In this document: one piece after another, positions 16,472-24,607 of the stretch
Position numbering within the stretch: position 1 is the stretch's first letter
Layout of the letters: the number at the start of each line of letters is the position of its first letter
DNA from: PNAI01 sp035501735
GTDB lineage: Bacteria; Pseudomonadota; Alphaproteobacteria; Rhizobiales; Xanthobacteraceae
Assembly (NCBI GenBank): GCA_035501735.1
Contig: DATJVR010000064.1
Coordinates: forward strand, 111,857 to 175,856
Direction of reading: 5' to 3'
DNA: 64,000 nt
Made by a program: the position numbers and the translations under genes
The notes under the pieces: generated by a model
The model's database searches: none
What the model was told of the DNA's origin: nothing
Seen by the model: the letters and a program-made list of their open reading frames with translations, nothing else

Positions 16472-16750
16472 ATGACCGAGCAAGAAAAGTCAGAAGCGGA
16501 AAAGAGCTGGTTGCAGGCCATCCGCGAAACCATCTACGGCATGGCCGCCCATGACATGAGCCGCGCGGCCTTGCGCACGCGTGCCTCGATGGAGCACCTC
16601 TTCATCCTCATCACGATGGGCGACCTGCTGGGCATCCCGATTCTGCCGCCCTACTACAGCCTTCGCCTCTTGCCCTATGTCGTACCGCAGATCGCCACCT
16701 GGAAACGGCGCATGTTGCGTGAGAAGGACGTCGCGGATGCGATGTTCTAG
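16472..16750 (+). CDS. Small conserved protein, paralogue B, of the ArsA-pair cassette
   Basis: A 92-aa protein with a strong ribosome binding site (GAGAGGAGACGG). A charged N-terminal stretch (TEQEKSEAEKSW) precedes the part shared with paralogue A: IRETIYGM, RTRASMEHLF, GDLLGIPILPPYYSLRLLPY and VVPQIATWKRR. It ends REKDVADAMF without the His-rich tail. The gene lies 12 bp after paralogue A and 6 bp before the first ATPase, so all four are almost certainly one transcript. Retention of two diverged copies mirrors the two diverged ATPases and hints at one-to-one pairing. Confidence 0.75.
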   Translation: MTEQEKSEAEKSWLQAIRETIYGMAAHDMSRAALRTRASMEHLFILITMGDLLGIPILPPYYSLRLLPYVVPQIATWKRRMLREKDVADAMF

Positions 16751-16756
16751 GGGGCG

Positions 16757-17731
16757 ATGATGGGATTTAAGGACGTGTTACTGCAGCACCCCGAACGCCG
16801 GTACATCATGTTCGGCGGTGCCGGCGGGGTTGGCAAGACCACCTTCTCCGCGGCAGCGGCTTATTGGCTCGCGAGTCACGGCAAGAAGGTGCTCGTCTTC
16901 TCCGTGGACCCGCAGGCGTCGCTCACCGACATCTTCAAGCGCAACATCTTCGGCAAAGGTCCCGTCGAGATCATGAAAAACCTCTGGGCCCAGGAGATCG
17001 ATGCCGACAGCCACATCAAGAGATACCAGCAGGAAATTCGTCAGAAGATTCTGGACATGTACGGCATGCCCGCCGTGCCCGAGGAGATTGAGCGCTACAT
17101 CCAGGCGGCGAGCGCCGAGCCGGCGATGGAAGAGAGCGCAATGTTCGATGCCGTCGTCGATGTCGTCATGAAGGGCGACTACGACTACTACATCTACGAT
17201 CTCGTCCCGCTCGGCCATGCGCTCTACTACCTGTCGATGGCCAAGGTCTACGACGAGTGGATCAACAAGGTCACCAAGCTGCGGGAGGAGATGCGCGAAT
17301 ACGAGGAGATGGTTAGCAGGCTTCGGCGTGAGAAAGAATCCGAGCAGGACCAGATCCTACAGGAGCTACTCTACATCAAGAACCGCATCAACACCTCGGC
17401 CGGAATCCTCACGGACAAGGCGAAGACGGCTTTCTTCTTTGTGGTGATCCCCGAAGTCGCGATCATCAACGACACGCAGAAGGCGGCCAGGATGTTTGCG
17501 CAATTCAACGTTCCGGTCGCAGGTTACGTCGTGAATCGGGTTATCCCGCGCGAATTGCTGAACCAGAACATCCCGGAGTACCTGCGCCGCCGGATTGCCA
17601 TGCAGGATCAACACATGGGCGACTTGCGGACGGCCTTCGGCGACCAGCTGTTGGCGCTGGTGTCGGAAATGGATCGCGACGTTACGGGGCTGGCGATGAT
17701 TGAGAAGCTGGCCACCGTCATGTTCGCCTAG
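16757..17731 (+). CDS. ArsA/Get3-family ATPase 1 (lacks signature lysine)
   Basis: A 324-aa single-domain P-loop ATPase of the SIMIBI ArsA/TRC40 class. Walker A is MFGGAGGVGKTTFS: the signature Lys of the deviant motif (GKGGVGKT) is replaced by Ala. Switch I is VFSVDPQASLTDIF and keeps the catalytic Asp. Switch II is YDLVPLGHAL. A charged coiled-coil-like insert lies near residues 175-215 (REEMREYEEMVSRLRREKES). No Cys residues are seen, so neither the ArsA metalloid site nor the Get3 zinc CxxC exists. It pairs with the next gene, whose defects are complementary. Arsenite transport is unlikely; a role in targeting or remodelling the small hydrophobic partners is inferred. Confidence 0.85.
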   Translation: MMGFKDVLLQHPERRYIMFGGAGGVGKTTFSAAAAYWLASHGKKVLVFSVDPQASLTDIFKRNIFGKGPVEIMKNLWAQEIDADSHIKRYQQEIRQKILDMYGMPAVPEEIERYIQAASAEPAMEESAMFDAVVDVVMKGDYDYYIYDLVPLGHALYYLSMAKVYDEWINKVTKLREEMREYEEMVSRLRREKESEQDQILQELLYIKNRINTSAGILTDKAKTAFFFVVIPEVAIINDTQKAARMFAQFNVPVAGYVVNRVIPRELLNQNIPEYLRRRIAMQDQHMGDLRTAFGDQLLALVSEMDRDVTGLAMIEKLATVMFA

Positions 17732-17742
17732 CGGAGATCGCC

Positions 17743-18786
17743 ATGCCAGAAATCACGATGCCGATGGGCCGATACCTTCGCGAGCACTCCACGCTGAAGT
17801 ATTTCTTCTTCGGCGGCAAGGGCGGGGTCGGCAAGACCGTTTTTGCCGGTGCCGCCGCCATAGGGCTCGCCCAGCAGGGACGCCGGACGCTGCTCGTGTC
17901 CACCAATCCCGTGCACAGCCTGACGAGCCTGTTCGGCCGGGACATGCTCGGTAAGCACGTTCCCATTGAGGGCGTGCCAAATCTTTGGGCTTATGAGATC
18001 GACACGCGGCAAAGCATCGAGCGCAGCAAGGTGGAGATTCGAGAGAAGATCCGGTGGTTTCTCAAGTTCGCCGACATCACCACCAAGGCCGACGACTTCG
18101 TCGACTCGGCGACGATGAACCCCGCGTTCGAAGAATCGGCGATGTTCGAGAACATGATCGATCTGATGTTCAAGAACGAATACGACGCCTATGTCTTCGA
18201 CACCGCGCCCACGGCCAATGCGCGGCGACTCCTCGGCATGTCGACGGTCTACTCGTTGTGGGTCAACAAGATGCTCAAGAGCCGCGAGGAGGCGCGGACC
18301 CTTCGGGAAATGCTGTCCTTCACGAAGAAGAAGGAAACCGACCCGTTGATGGACTACCTCGTCACCTTCCGCGACCGGATGGAGCACGCGCGCAAGCTCC
18401 TCTCAGACCCGGCACTCACGTCCTTCTTCTTTGTAACGCTGCCGGAGGCGCTGCCCATCGCGGTGGTCACGCGCTTCATCCAGTGGTTCAAGGACTTCGG
18501 CATCCCCGTCGGCGGTGTCTTGGTCAATATGGTCATCGACCCAGCGTCGGTCGGCCCGAACTCCGCCGAGTTCGTCAAGAATCGCGTGGCTATGCAGCAG
18601 GAGCATATGCAGACGATCTGGCGGGAGTTTGACGATAGCGTCCGTGCCATCGTGCCGCTGTTCGAGACCGAGGTCCGCGGCGTGTCGATGCTCCAGCGTC
18701 TGTGCGATGCCATTTTTGCAGCGGACGGCGCGAAGCCTCCGGCCAGCGAAAGTGCGGCACAACCTCAGAAAGCTCGGGCCACCTGA
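17743..18786 (+). CDS. ArsA/Get3-family ATPase 2 (switch I Asp replaced by Asn)
   Basis: A 347-aa paralogue of ATPase 1, 11 bp downstream. Walker A FFGGKGGVGKTVFA has the signature Lys. Switch I reads LVSTNPVHSLTSLF, with Asn where ArsA and Get3 have the catalytic Asp (TDPAH); the same Asp-to-Asn change makes yeast Get3 hydrolysis-deficient. Switch II is FDTAPTANARRLL. Both ATPases share PAxEESAMF followed by a D-x3-K-x2-YD block. Only one Cys, near the C-terminus, is seen, so no CxxC. The C-terminal tail is Ala/Pro-rich. ATPases 1 and 2 together supply one complete set of active-site residues, which suggests an obligate heterodimer. Confidence 0.85.
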   Translation: MPEITMPMGRYLREHSTLKYFFFGGKGGVGKTVFAGAAAIGLAQQGRRTLLVSTNPVHSLTSLFGRDMLGKHVPIEGVPNLWAYEIDTRQSIERSKVEIREKIRWFLKFADITTKADDFVDSATMNPAFEESAMFENMIDLMFKNEYDAYVFDTAPTANARRLLGMSTVYSLWVNKMLKSREEARTLREMLSFTKKKETDPLMDYLVTFRDRMEHARKLLSDPALTSFFFVTLPEALPIAVVTRFIQWFKDFGIPVGGVLVNMVIDPASVGPNSAEFVKNRVAMQQEHMQTIWREFDDSVRAIVPLFETEVRGVSMLQRLCDAIFAADGAKPPASESAAQPQKARAT

Positions 18787-18800
18787 GCGGCTCGGGCAGC

Positions 18801-19151
18801 TTACGATTTTGCCTCGGCAAACTGGTCGTAGGCGCGAAGCGCATCCCCTCCGAATACCGCTGCCGGTCCGCCTCCCATATAGACGGCAAGGGCGACGGTC
18901 TCGGCAATTTCCTCCCGGCTTGCCCCGTGCTGATGGGCCATCTTCGTGTGGTAGCCGACGCAGCCCTCACAATGGATAGCGATTCCGATCGCGAGCGCCA
19001 TAAGCTCCTTCGTTTTCACATCGATGGCTTTTGAGGCCGTTGCCGCCCTCGCAAGGGCTCCAAAAGCCTTCGCGGTATCGGGCGCACGTTGTTGCAACAG
19101 CCCGACCCCAGAAATGACGTCGTTCGCAATTCCTTTAAAGTCCTTGCTCAT
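18801..19151 (-). CDS. Carboxymuconolactone decarboxylase/AhpD-family protein
   Basis: A 116-aa protein with the CMD core KTKELMALAIGIAIHCEGCVGYHTKMAHQHG. The CxxC plus His (CEGCVGYH) is the redox centre of AhpD-type alkylhydroperoxidases, followed by ASREEIAETVALAVYMGGGPA. The start at 19151 has AAGGAG at proper spacing; the frame stays open to 19436 without similarity. A FixK box lies 50 bp upstream, shared with the divergent acyl-CoA synthetase operon. It probably reduces peroxides or acts as a disulfide redox partner; a decarboxylase role is less likely given CxxC. Confidence 0.85.
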   Translation of the reverse strand: MSKDFKGIANDVISGVGLLQQRAPDTAKAFGALARAATASKAIDVKTKELMALAIGIAIHCEGCVGYHTKMAHQHGASREEIAETVALAVYMGGGPAAVFGGDALRAYDQFAEAKS

Positions 19152-19200
19152 AGAATGCTCCTTTTTAAGGACTGAATCGCACCGTCCGGGTCTGGTGGAA

Positions 19201-19214
19201 TTGACCCAGGTCAA
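19201..19214. promoter_or_regulatory. FixK/FNR-type box in a divergent promoter
   Basis: TTGACCCAGGTCAA, a perfect TTGAC-N4-GTCAA palindrome. It lies 50 bp from the CMD gene start and 58 bp from the acyl-CoA synthetase start. Confidence 0.8.
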
Positions 19215-19271
19215 AGCTGCCCCGTGATCCATACCTTTATGTTGCTGACTTGAATTAACCAAAGGCCGGTC

Positions 19272-21029
19272 ATGGGTTGGGAGCCAATCCGAAAGCGTCC
19301 TGAAGACCGCGTAGGCGCCAACCTCGTTGATTATGACGAGTGCGCGAGAACGTTCTCGTGGACGGACGCTCGTGCGCTGCTTGATGGTCTTCCCGGCGGC
19401 GGTCTCAACATTGCCCACGAGGCCGTTGATCGGCATGTTAAAGCGGGGCGGGGCGACAAGCTCGCGCTGCGCTGGATCAGCCGCGATAACTCCATTCGTG
19501 ATTTCAGCTATTCAGCGCTTGGCGCTGCCGCGAATCGCTTCGCCAATGTTGTCAAGCAAAACGGAATCAGAAAAGGTGAGCGCATCTTCTCGCTGCTTGG
19601 ACGTGTGCCGGAGCTCTACATAGCGGCGCTCGGCACGCTCAAGAATGGCAGTGTCTTCTCGCCGTTGTTTTCGGCTTTCGGGCCTGAGCCGATCAAAGCC
19701 CGTATGACGATCGGCGATGCGAGAGCCCTCATCACCACCGAAGCCTTCTATCGCCGCAAGATCGAGGCGTGGCGGAAAGAACTCCCCGGCTTGAAAACAG
19801 TGTTCTTGACGGAATGCTCGACCAATCTGCCACCGGACACGATCGATCTTGCCACGGCCTTGGCGCAAGCTTCGGATTCATGCGAGATCGCGCGGACAAA
19901 TCCCGAAGACATGGCTCTGCTGCATTTCACCAGCGGCACCACCGGACGGCCGAAGGGTGCCGTGCACGTGCATGAAGCCGTCGTGGCTCACCACGTCACC
20001 GGCAAACTCGCGCTCGATTTTCATCAGGATGACATTTTCTGGTGCACCGCGGATCCCGGATGGATCACCGGGACCTCATATGGAATCATCTCGCCCCTGA
20101 CGAACGGTGTGACAATGATCGTCGATCAGGCTGAGTTCGATGCCGAGCGTTGGTATCATATTCTGCAGGAGCAGAAAGTCACAGTCTGGTACACGGCGCC
20201 GACAGCCATCCGCATGCTGATGAAAACGGGCGCCGCATTTGCGAAACGCTTCGACTTGTCAAAATTGCGGCTCATGGCAAGCGTCGGTGAACCGCTAAAT
20301 CCAGAAGCCGTAGTGTGGGGTGCAGAAGCTTTCGAAAAGCCGTTCCACGACAACTGGTGGCAGACCGAGACGGGCGGGATCATGATCTCGAATTTCCGTT
20401 CGATGGACGTGAAGCCGGGATCGATGGGCCGTCCGCTACCCGGTGTCACAGCTGGTATTGTCGAGCGCATCGAGGGTGGCGCGTTGCGTGAAATTACCAA
20501 GCCGATGGCCATGGGTGAGCTCGCATTGCGGCCAGGCTGGCCGTCCATGATGCGGGCCTACCTCAACGAAGAGGAACGATATCGAAAGTGCTTTGTCGGC
20601 GGCTGGTACCTGACCGGCGATCTCGCGATGCGCGACAGTGAAGGTTATTATTGGTTCGTCGGCCGCAGTGATGATGTCATCAAAAGCGCAGGCCATCTTA
20701 TCGGCCCCTTTGAAGTGGAAAGTGCTCTGATGGAACATCGCGCTGTGGCTGAAGCCGGAGTGATCGGAATTCCCGAACCGACCGCCGGCGAGGTTGTCAA
20801 AGCCTATGTTGCGCTCAAGAACGGCTTTGAGCCGAGCGAGGCCTTGCGCAAGGAATTGCTCGGCCACGCGCGGCAGCGTCTCGGGCCCGCGGTCGCGCCG
20901 AAGGACATTGCCTTCCGGCAGAACCTGCCGAAGACGCGCAGCGGCAAGATCATGCGGCGATTGCTCAAGGCCCGCGAGCTCGGACTGCCGGAGGGCGATA
21001 TTTCGACGCTTGAAAGCGAGGAGCGATGA
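19272..21029 (+). CDS. Acetyl-CoA synthetase-like acyl-CoA ligase (AcsA type)
   Basis: A 585-aa AMP-forming ligase. Motifs in order are LLHFTSGTTGRPKGAVH (P-loop), FWCTADPGWITGTSYG, NWWQTETGG (adenine binding), WYLTGDLAMRDSEGYYWFVGR (hinge) and KTRSGKIMRRLL with the catalytic, acetylatable Lys. DPGWITG and QTETG are those of acetate/propionate ligases such as Bacillus AcsA. It is coupled by 4-bp overlap to E1 alpha and is first in an operon under a FixK box. Being beside a pyruvate-dehydrogenase-like complex, it may recycle acetate or run with it to balance acetyl-CoA. Chain-length specificity is inferred. Confidence 0.88.
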   Translation: MGWEPIRKRPEDRVGANLVDYDECARTFSWTDARALLDGLPGGGLNIAHEAVDRHVKAGRGDKLALRWISRDNSIRDFSYSALGAAANRFANVVKQNGIRKGERIFSLLGRVPELYIAALGTLKNGSVFSPLFSAFGPEPIKARMTIGDARALITTEAFYRRKIEAWRKELPGLKTVFLTECSTNLPPDTIDLATALAQASDSCEIARTNPEDMALLHFTSGTTGRPKGAVHVHEAVVAHHVTGKLALDFHQDDIFWCTADPGWITGTSYGIISPLTNGVTMIVDQAEFDAERWYHILQEQKVTVWYTAPTAIRMLMKTGAAFAKRFDLSKLRLMASVGEPLNPEAVVWGAEAFEKPFHDNWWQTETGGIMISNFRSMDVKPGSMGRPLPGVTAGIVERIEGGALREITKPMAMGELALRPGWPSMMRAYLNEEERYRKCFVGGWYLTGDLAMRDSEGYYWFVGRSDDVIKSAGHLIGPFEVESALMEHRAVAEAGVIGIPEPTAGEVVKAYVALKNGFEPSEALRKELLGHARQRLGPAVAPKDIAFRQNLPKTRSGKIMRRLLKARELGLPEGDISTLESEER

Positions 21030-22030
21030 CAGCTTTGGCAGACAAGCCGCATTTGTCGCGCGAGCACGGATTGGATCTCCTGAAGCAGATGATCCGCATC
21101 CGCCGCTTCGAGGACAAATGCGCCGAACTCTATACGCAGGAGAAGATTCGCGGGTTCATGCACCTGTACGACGGCGAGGAAGCGATCGCGGTCGGCATCA
21201 TTCCCGTGCTGGAAAAGCGCGACCGGCTGGTCACCACCTATCGTGAGCATGGGCAGGCGCTGGTGCGCGGCGTGTCGATGACCAAGGTCATGGCCGAAAT
21301 GTACGGCAAGCAGGAAGGCTGCAGCCGCGGACGCGGCGGCTCAATGCATTTGTTCGACCGGGCCACCAATTTCTACGGCGGCAACGCCATCGTGGGGGGC
21401 GGTCTGCCGCTCGGCGTCGGCCTAGCGCTCGCCGACAAAATGCAAGGCAATGACATCGTGACCGCCTGTTTCTTTGGCGATGGCGCCGTTGCCGAAGGTG
21501 CATTTCACGAAAGCCTGAATCTGGCGGCGCTCTGGGGCCTGGCGGTGCTGTTTGTGTGCGAAAACAATCTCTATGCCATGGGAACGGCATTGGATCGCGC
21601 GCAATCGGAAACCGAAATTCAGAAAAAGGCGGCCTGCTATCGCATCACCTCCGAGACTGTCGATGGCATGGATGTCATTGCCGTCGAAGCCGCCGCGCGC
21701 CGGGCGATCCATGCGGTGAGAGAGACGCGCAAGCCCTACTTTCTGGAATGCCGGACCTATCGGCTGCGCGCGCATTCGATGTTCGATGCCCAGCTTTATC
21801 GCGACAGGGCCGAGGTCGATGCCTGGCGCCATAAGGAGCCAATCGTGCGCTTCCAAGGCTGGCTGGAGACCAATCACATGATTCATCCAGACGACGTGCC
21901 GCGGATGGAAGCGGAGATCGATGCCGAGATTGCCGGGGCAGTGGCCTTCGCCGAGGCGGGCACGTGGGAGCCGGTTGAGCAACTCACCCGCTTCACCTAT
22001 GCCGAAAGCGCGGTCCCGGTCGGCCGGTGA
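21026..22030 (+). CDS. pdhA: Pyruvate dehydrogenase E1 component, alpha subunit (set 1)
   Basis: A 334-aa thiamine-diphosphate-dependent subunit. It has RIRRFEDKCAELYTQEKIRG, GFMHLYDGEEAIAVGI, the regulatory-loop-like CSRGRGGSMHLFD, and the ThDP motif GDGAVAEGAFHESLNLAALW ending CENN. These match proteobacterial PdhA. It decarboxylates pyruvate with the beta subunit and passes the acetyl group to E2. No E3 (dihydrolipoamide dehydrogenase) is encoded in the cluster, so one must be borrowed. It overlaps the ligase gene and is followed 6 bp later by pdhB. Confidence 0.92.
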   Translation: MTALADKPHLSREHGLDLLKQMIRIRRFEDKCAELYTQEKIRGFMHLYDGEEAIAVGIIPVLEKRDRLVTTYREHGQALVRGVSMTKVMAEMYGKQEGCSRGRGGSMHLFDRATNFYGGNAIVGGGLPLGVGLALADKMQGNDIVTACFFGDGAVAEGAFHESLNLAALWGLAVLFVCENNLYAMGTALDRAQSETEIQKKAACYRITSETVDGMDVIAVEAAARRAIHAVRETRKPYFLECRTYRLRAHSMFDAQLYRDRAEVDAWRHKEPIVRFQGWLETNHMIHPDDVPRMEAEIDAEIAGAVAFAEAGTWEPVEQLTRFTYAESAVPVGR

Positions 22031-22036
22031 GACTCC

Positions 22037-23059
22037 ATGCAGCAGGACATTATGCAGCAACAGACGGTCCAAGCGCAGACGATTGAGACGACGTACCGTG
22101 AGGCGGTGCGCGAAGCCATTCGCGACGCGATCAAGCGTGATAGCCGGGTTTTTTTGATGGGCGAGGACATCGGCCGCTACGGCGGCTCCTACGCGGTGAC
22201 CAAGGGCTTGCTTGCCGAGCTGGGCCCCGAGAAGATTCGCGATACGCCGCTGTCGGAGTCGGCATTTACCGGCGCCGGCATCGGTGCGGCGATGGCCGGC
22301 ATGCGTCCGATCGTTGAGATCATGACGGTCAATTTCAGCCTGCTTGCTCTCGACCAGATCCTCAATACTGCGGCAACCGTGCGTCACATGTCGGGCAATC
22401 AGTTCGGCGCGCCGCTGGTGATCCGCATGGCGACCGGCGCCGGCCGCCAGCTCGCCGCCCAGCATTCGCACAGCCTGGAAGGCTGGTACGCGCATATTCC
22501 TGGCATCAAAGTGCTGGCGCCAGCCACGCTCGAGGATGCCCGCGGCATGCTGTGGACCGCCTTGCAGGATCCCGACCCGGTGCTGATTTTCGAAAACGTC
22601 ATGCTCTACAACATGACCGGCAAGCTGGCCGCCGATGCCGGCGCGGTCGACATCGACAAGGCAGCCGTCCGCCGCCCCGGCCGCGACATTTCGCTCATCA
22701 CCTACGGGGGCTCGCTCTGGAAGACGCTCGAGGCGGCCACGGCGCTCGCAACCGAGAACATCGAAGCCGAGGTTATCGATTTGCGAAGTTTGCGGCCGCT
22801 CGACGACGCGACCATAATGACTTCGGTTTCCAAAACCCGACGCGCGGTTATCATCGACGAGGGCTGGCGCAGCGGCAGCTTGGCAGCGGAAATCGGCATG
22901 CGTATCGTCGAGCAAGCCTTCTGGTCGCTCGACGCGCCGATCGGCCGGGTCTGCAGCGAGGAGGTGCCGATTCCTTATTCTCGTCATCTCGAAGACGCAG
23001 CGCTGCCGCAAGCCCCAAAGATCGTTGCGGCCGCCAAAGCGGCCCTCGGCCGCGCCTGA
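22037..23059 (+). CDS. pdhB: Pyruvate dehydrogenase E1 component, beta subunit (set 1)
   Basis: A 340-aa transketolase-like subunit. It shows YREAVREAIRDAIKRDSRVF, MGEDIGRYGGSYAVTKGLL, DTPLSESAFTGAGIGAAMAG, and the C-terminal VIIDEGWRSGSLAAEIGMRI. The short N-terminus lacks the lipoyl domain fused to PdhB in many alphaproteobacteria, indicating a second, non-housekeeping complex. The start could also be the ATG at 22052. It forms an alpha2-beta2 E1 with the preceding gene. Confidence 0.92.
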   Translation: MQQDIMQQQTVQAQTIETTYREAVREAIRDAIKRDSRVFLMGEDIGRYGGSYAVTKGLLAELGPEKIRDTPLSESAFTGAGIGAAMAGMRPIVEIMTVNFSLLALDQILNTAATVRHMSGNQFGAPLVIRMATGAGRQLAAQHSHSLEGWYAHIPGIKVLAPATLEDARGMLWTALQDPDPVLIFENVMLYNMTGKLAADAGAVDIDKAAVRRPGRDISLITYGGSLWKTLEAATALATENIEAEVIDLRSLRPLDDATIMTSVSKTRRAVIIDEGWRSGSLAAEIGMRIVEQAFWSLDAPIGRVCSEEVPIPYSRHLEDAALPQAPKIVAAAKAALGRA

Positions 23060-23068
23060 GGCAAAGCC

Positions 23069-24295
23069 GTGGTCGAGTTCCGCATGCCCTCTCTCGGCGC
23101 CGACATGGAGGCGGGCAAGCTTGTCGAATGGCTGGTCAAGCCCGGCGACTGGGTCAAGCGCGGCGATGTCGTCGCGATCGTCGACACCCAGAAGGGCGCA
23201 ATCGAAATCGAGATCTACCAGTCTGGCCAGATCGAACAAATCCTCGTCGAACTCGACAGCAAGGTGCCGGTCGGGACTCCGCTGGCGCTGATTCGAACCG
23301 AAGGCGAGACCAAACCACAGGTCGCCGCTCCACCGCCGAAAGCCACCGCCGCAGCCCCGCCGCCACCTTCACCCGCTGCGGCGCCAAGTATCGCGCCGAT
23401 GGCGCGGGCGCCCGTGCGCCCGCCTGCTGTGCCGATTGCCGCCGCGCCTCCCAGCGTTAAGCCGCTCCCGCAGGCATCGCCCGCGGCGCGGCGACTGGCC
23501 CAAGAGCACGCAATTGATCTCTCGACCGTGAAGGGCAGCGGTCCTGCGGGGAGCATCACCTATGCCGACGTCGAGCGCCAGCTCGGCAAGGCCGCTGCCC
23601 CGCCAGAGCGAAAACGTGCGCCATCTCTGGATTTCAACGCAATGCGAATGGCAATCGCCGCCGCAATGGCGCGATCAAAGCGAGAAATCCCGCATTATTA
23701 TCTTGAGCATCAGGTCGACGTGACGCAATGCGAGCGATGGCTGATGCAGAAGAACCTGACGCGAACGCCTGACGATCGACTTCTATTCGCGGCGCTCGCC
23801 ATAAAGAGCGTCGCCTTGGCGTCGCGCCGTTTTCCCGCCTTCAATGGATTTTATCGGGACAACAGGTTCGAGCCGGCGCAGGCCGTGCACGTCGGGGTGG
23901 CAATTGCCATCCGCGGCGGCGGGCTGACGGCGCCGGCGCTGCATGATGCCGATCAGTTATCGCTCGACGATCTGATGAGCCAGTTGCGCGACTTGGTCGC
24001 ACGGACCCGTGCAGGGCGCATTCGCAGTTCGGAGATGTCCGACCCTACCATCACGGTATCGAATCTCGGCGAGCGCGGCGTCGAAGCCCTGTACGGCATC
24101 ATATATCCTCCCCAGGTGGCAATTGTGGGGGTCGGAAAATCCGTATTGCGGCCATGGGTCGTGGATGGTGCCGTTGGACCACGATCCGTCATCACCCTGA
24201 CTCTGTCCGGTGATCATCGGGTGACCGATGGACATGTCGGTGCGCTGTTCCTGGCCGAGATCGGCAATTTGCTGCAGGAGCCCGAAAAGCTATGA
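23069..24295 (+). CDS. pdhC: Dihydrolipoamide acetyltransferase (E2) of 2-oxoacid dehydrogenase complex (set 1)
   Basis: A 408-aa E2 with a GTG start. One lipoyl domain occupies residues 1-76, with the lipoylated Lys in DTQKGAIEIE. A long Ala/Pro linker follows, then a peripheral subunit-binding domain (ASPAARRLAQEHAIDLSTVKG). The catalytic domain ends TLSGDHRVTDGHVGALFL, where His and Asp-Gly form the acyltransferase centre. It overlaps the following acyl carrier protein by 4 bp, which is unusual for a PDH operon and raises the possibility that acyl groups are handed to that carrier. Confidence 0.9.
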   Translation: MVEFRMPSLGADMEAGKLVEWLVKPGDWVKRGDVVAIVDTQKGAIEIEIYQSGQIEQILVELDSKVPVGTPLALIRTEGETKPQVAAPPPKATAAAPPPPSPAAAPSIAPMARAPVRPPAVPIAAAPPSVKPLPQASPAARRLAQEHAIDLSTVKGSGPAGSITYADVERQLGKAAAPPERKRAPSLDFNAMRMAIAAAMARSKREIPHYYLEHQVDVTQCERWLMQKNLTRTPDDRLLFAALAIKSVALASRRFPAFNGFYRDNRFEPAQAVHVGVAIAIRGGGLTAPALHDADQLSLDDLMSQLRDLVARTRAGRIRSSEMSDPTITVSNLGERGVEALYGIIYPPQVAIVGVGKSVLRPWVVDGAVGPRSVITLTLSGDHRVTDGHVGALFLAEIGNLLQEPEKL

Positions 24296-24549
24296 GCAAC
24301 GTTGACATACGCCAAGCGGTGAACGAAGAGCTCAATAATATTGCGCCTGAAGTCGATATGGCGAGCGTCGATCCCGCTGCGGACCTGCGTGAAGTCATGG
24401 ATATCGACTCGATGGACTTTCTCAACTTCATTACCGCAATTCACCATCGTCTCGGCATCGATATTCCTGAGATCGATTATCCGAAGCTTGTCACGCTTGC
24501 TGGGACAATCGCCTACCTGGAGGCGAAGCTCGCATCCGCCAAGGCCTGA
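24292..24549 (+). CDS. Acyl carrier protein coupled to the E2 gene
   Basis: An 85-aa acidic carrier protein with the phosphopantetheine attachment Ser in MDIDSMDFLNFITAI, preceded by PAADLREV and followed by GIDIPEIDYPKL. The D-S-M-D context differs from the usual DSLD/DSVE. Translational coupling to pdhC and distance from any fatty-acid synthesis gene point to a dedicated carrier. What acyl group it holds is unknown; acetyl from the PDH/acyl-CoA ligase pair is one possibility. Confidence 0.88.
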   Translation: MSNVDIRQAVNEELNNIAPEVDMASVDPAADLREVMDIDSMDFLNFITAIHHRLGIDIPEIDYPKLVTLAGTIAYLEAKLASAKA

Positions 24550-24607
24550 GCGGCGGGCGGTCGCGAACACAATTGCGATCGTTAACACCTAATGTGCATC
24601 ACCCGGC

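Noticed and set aside
16757..18786. Arsenite efflux ATPase function
   Set aside because: No arsB, arsC, arsD or arsR is near, and the metalloid-binding cysteines are missing.
18801..19436. 211-aa version of the CMD protein
   Set aside because: The first 95 residues have no similarity and would cover the FixK box and the acyl-CoA ligase start; the ATG at 19151 has a good ribosome binding site.
21422..23239. 605-aa open frame on the minus strand
   Set aside because: It lies opposite pdhA and pdhB, whose motifs are unmistakable. It is a GC-rich shadow frame with no recognisable domain.
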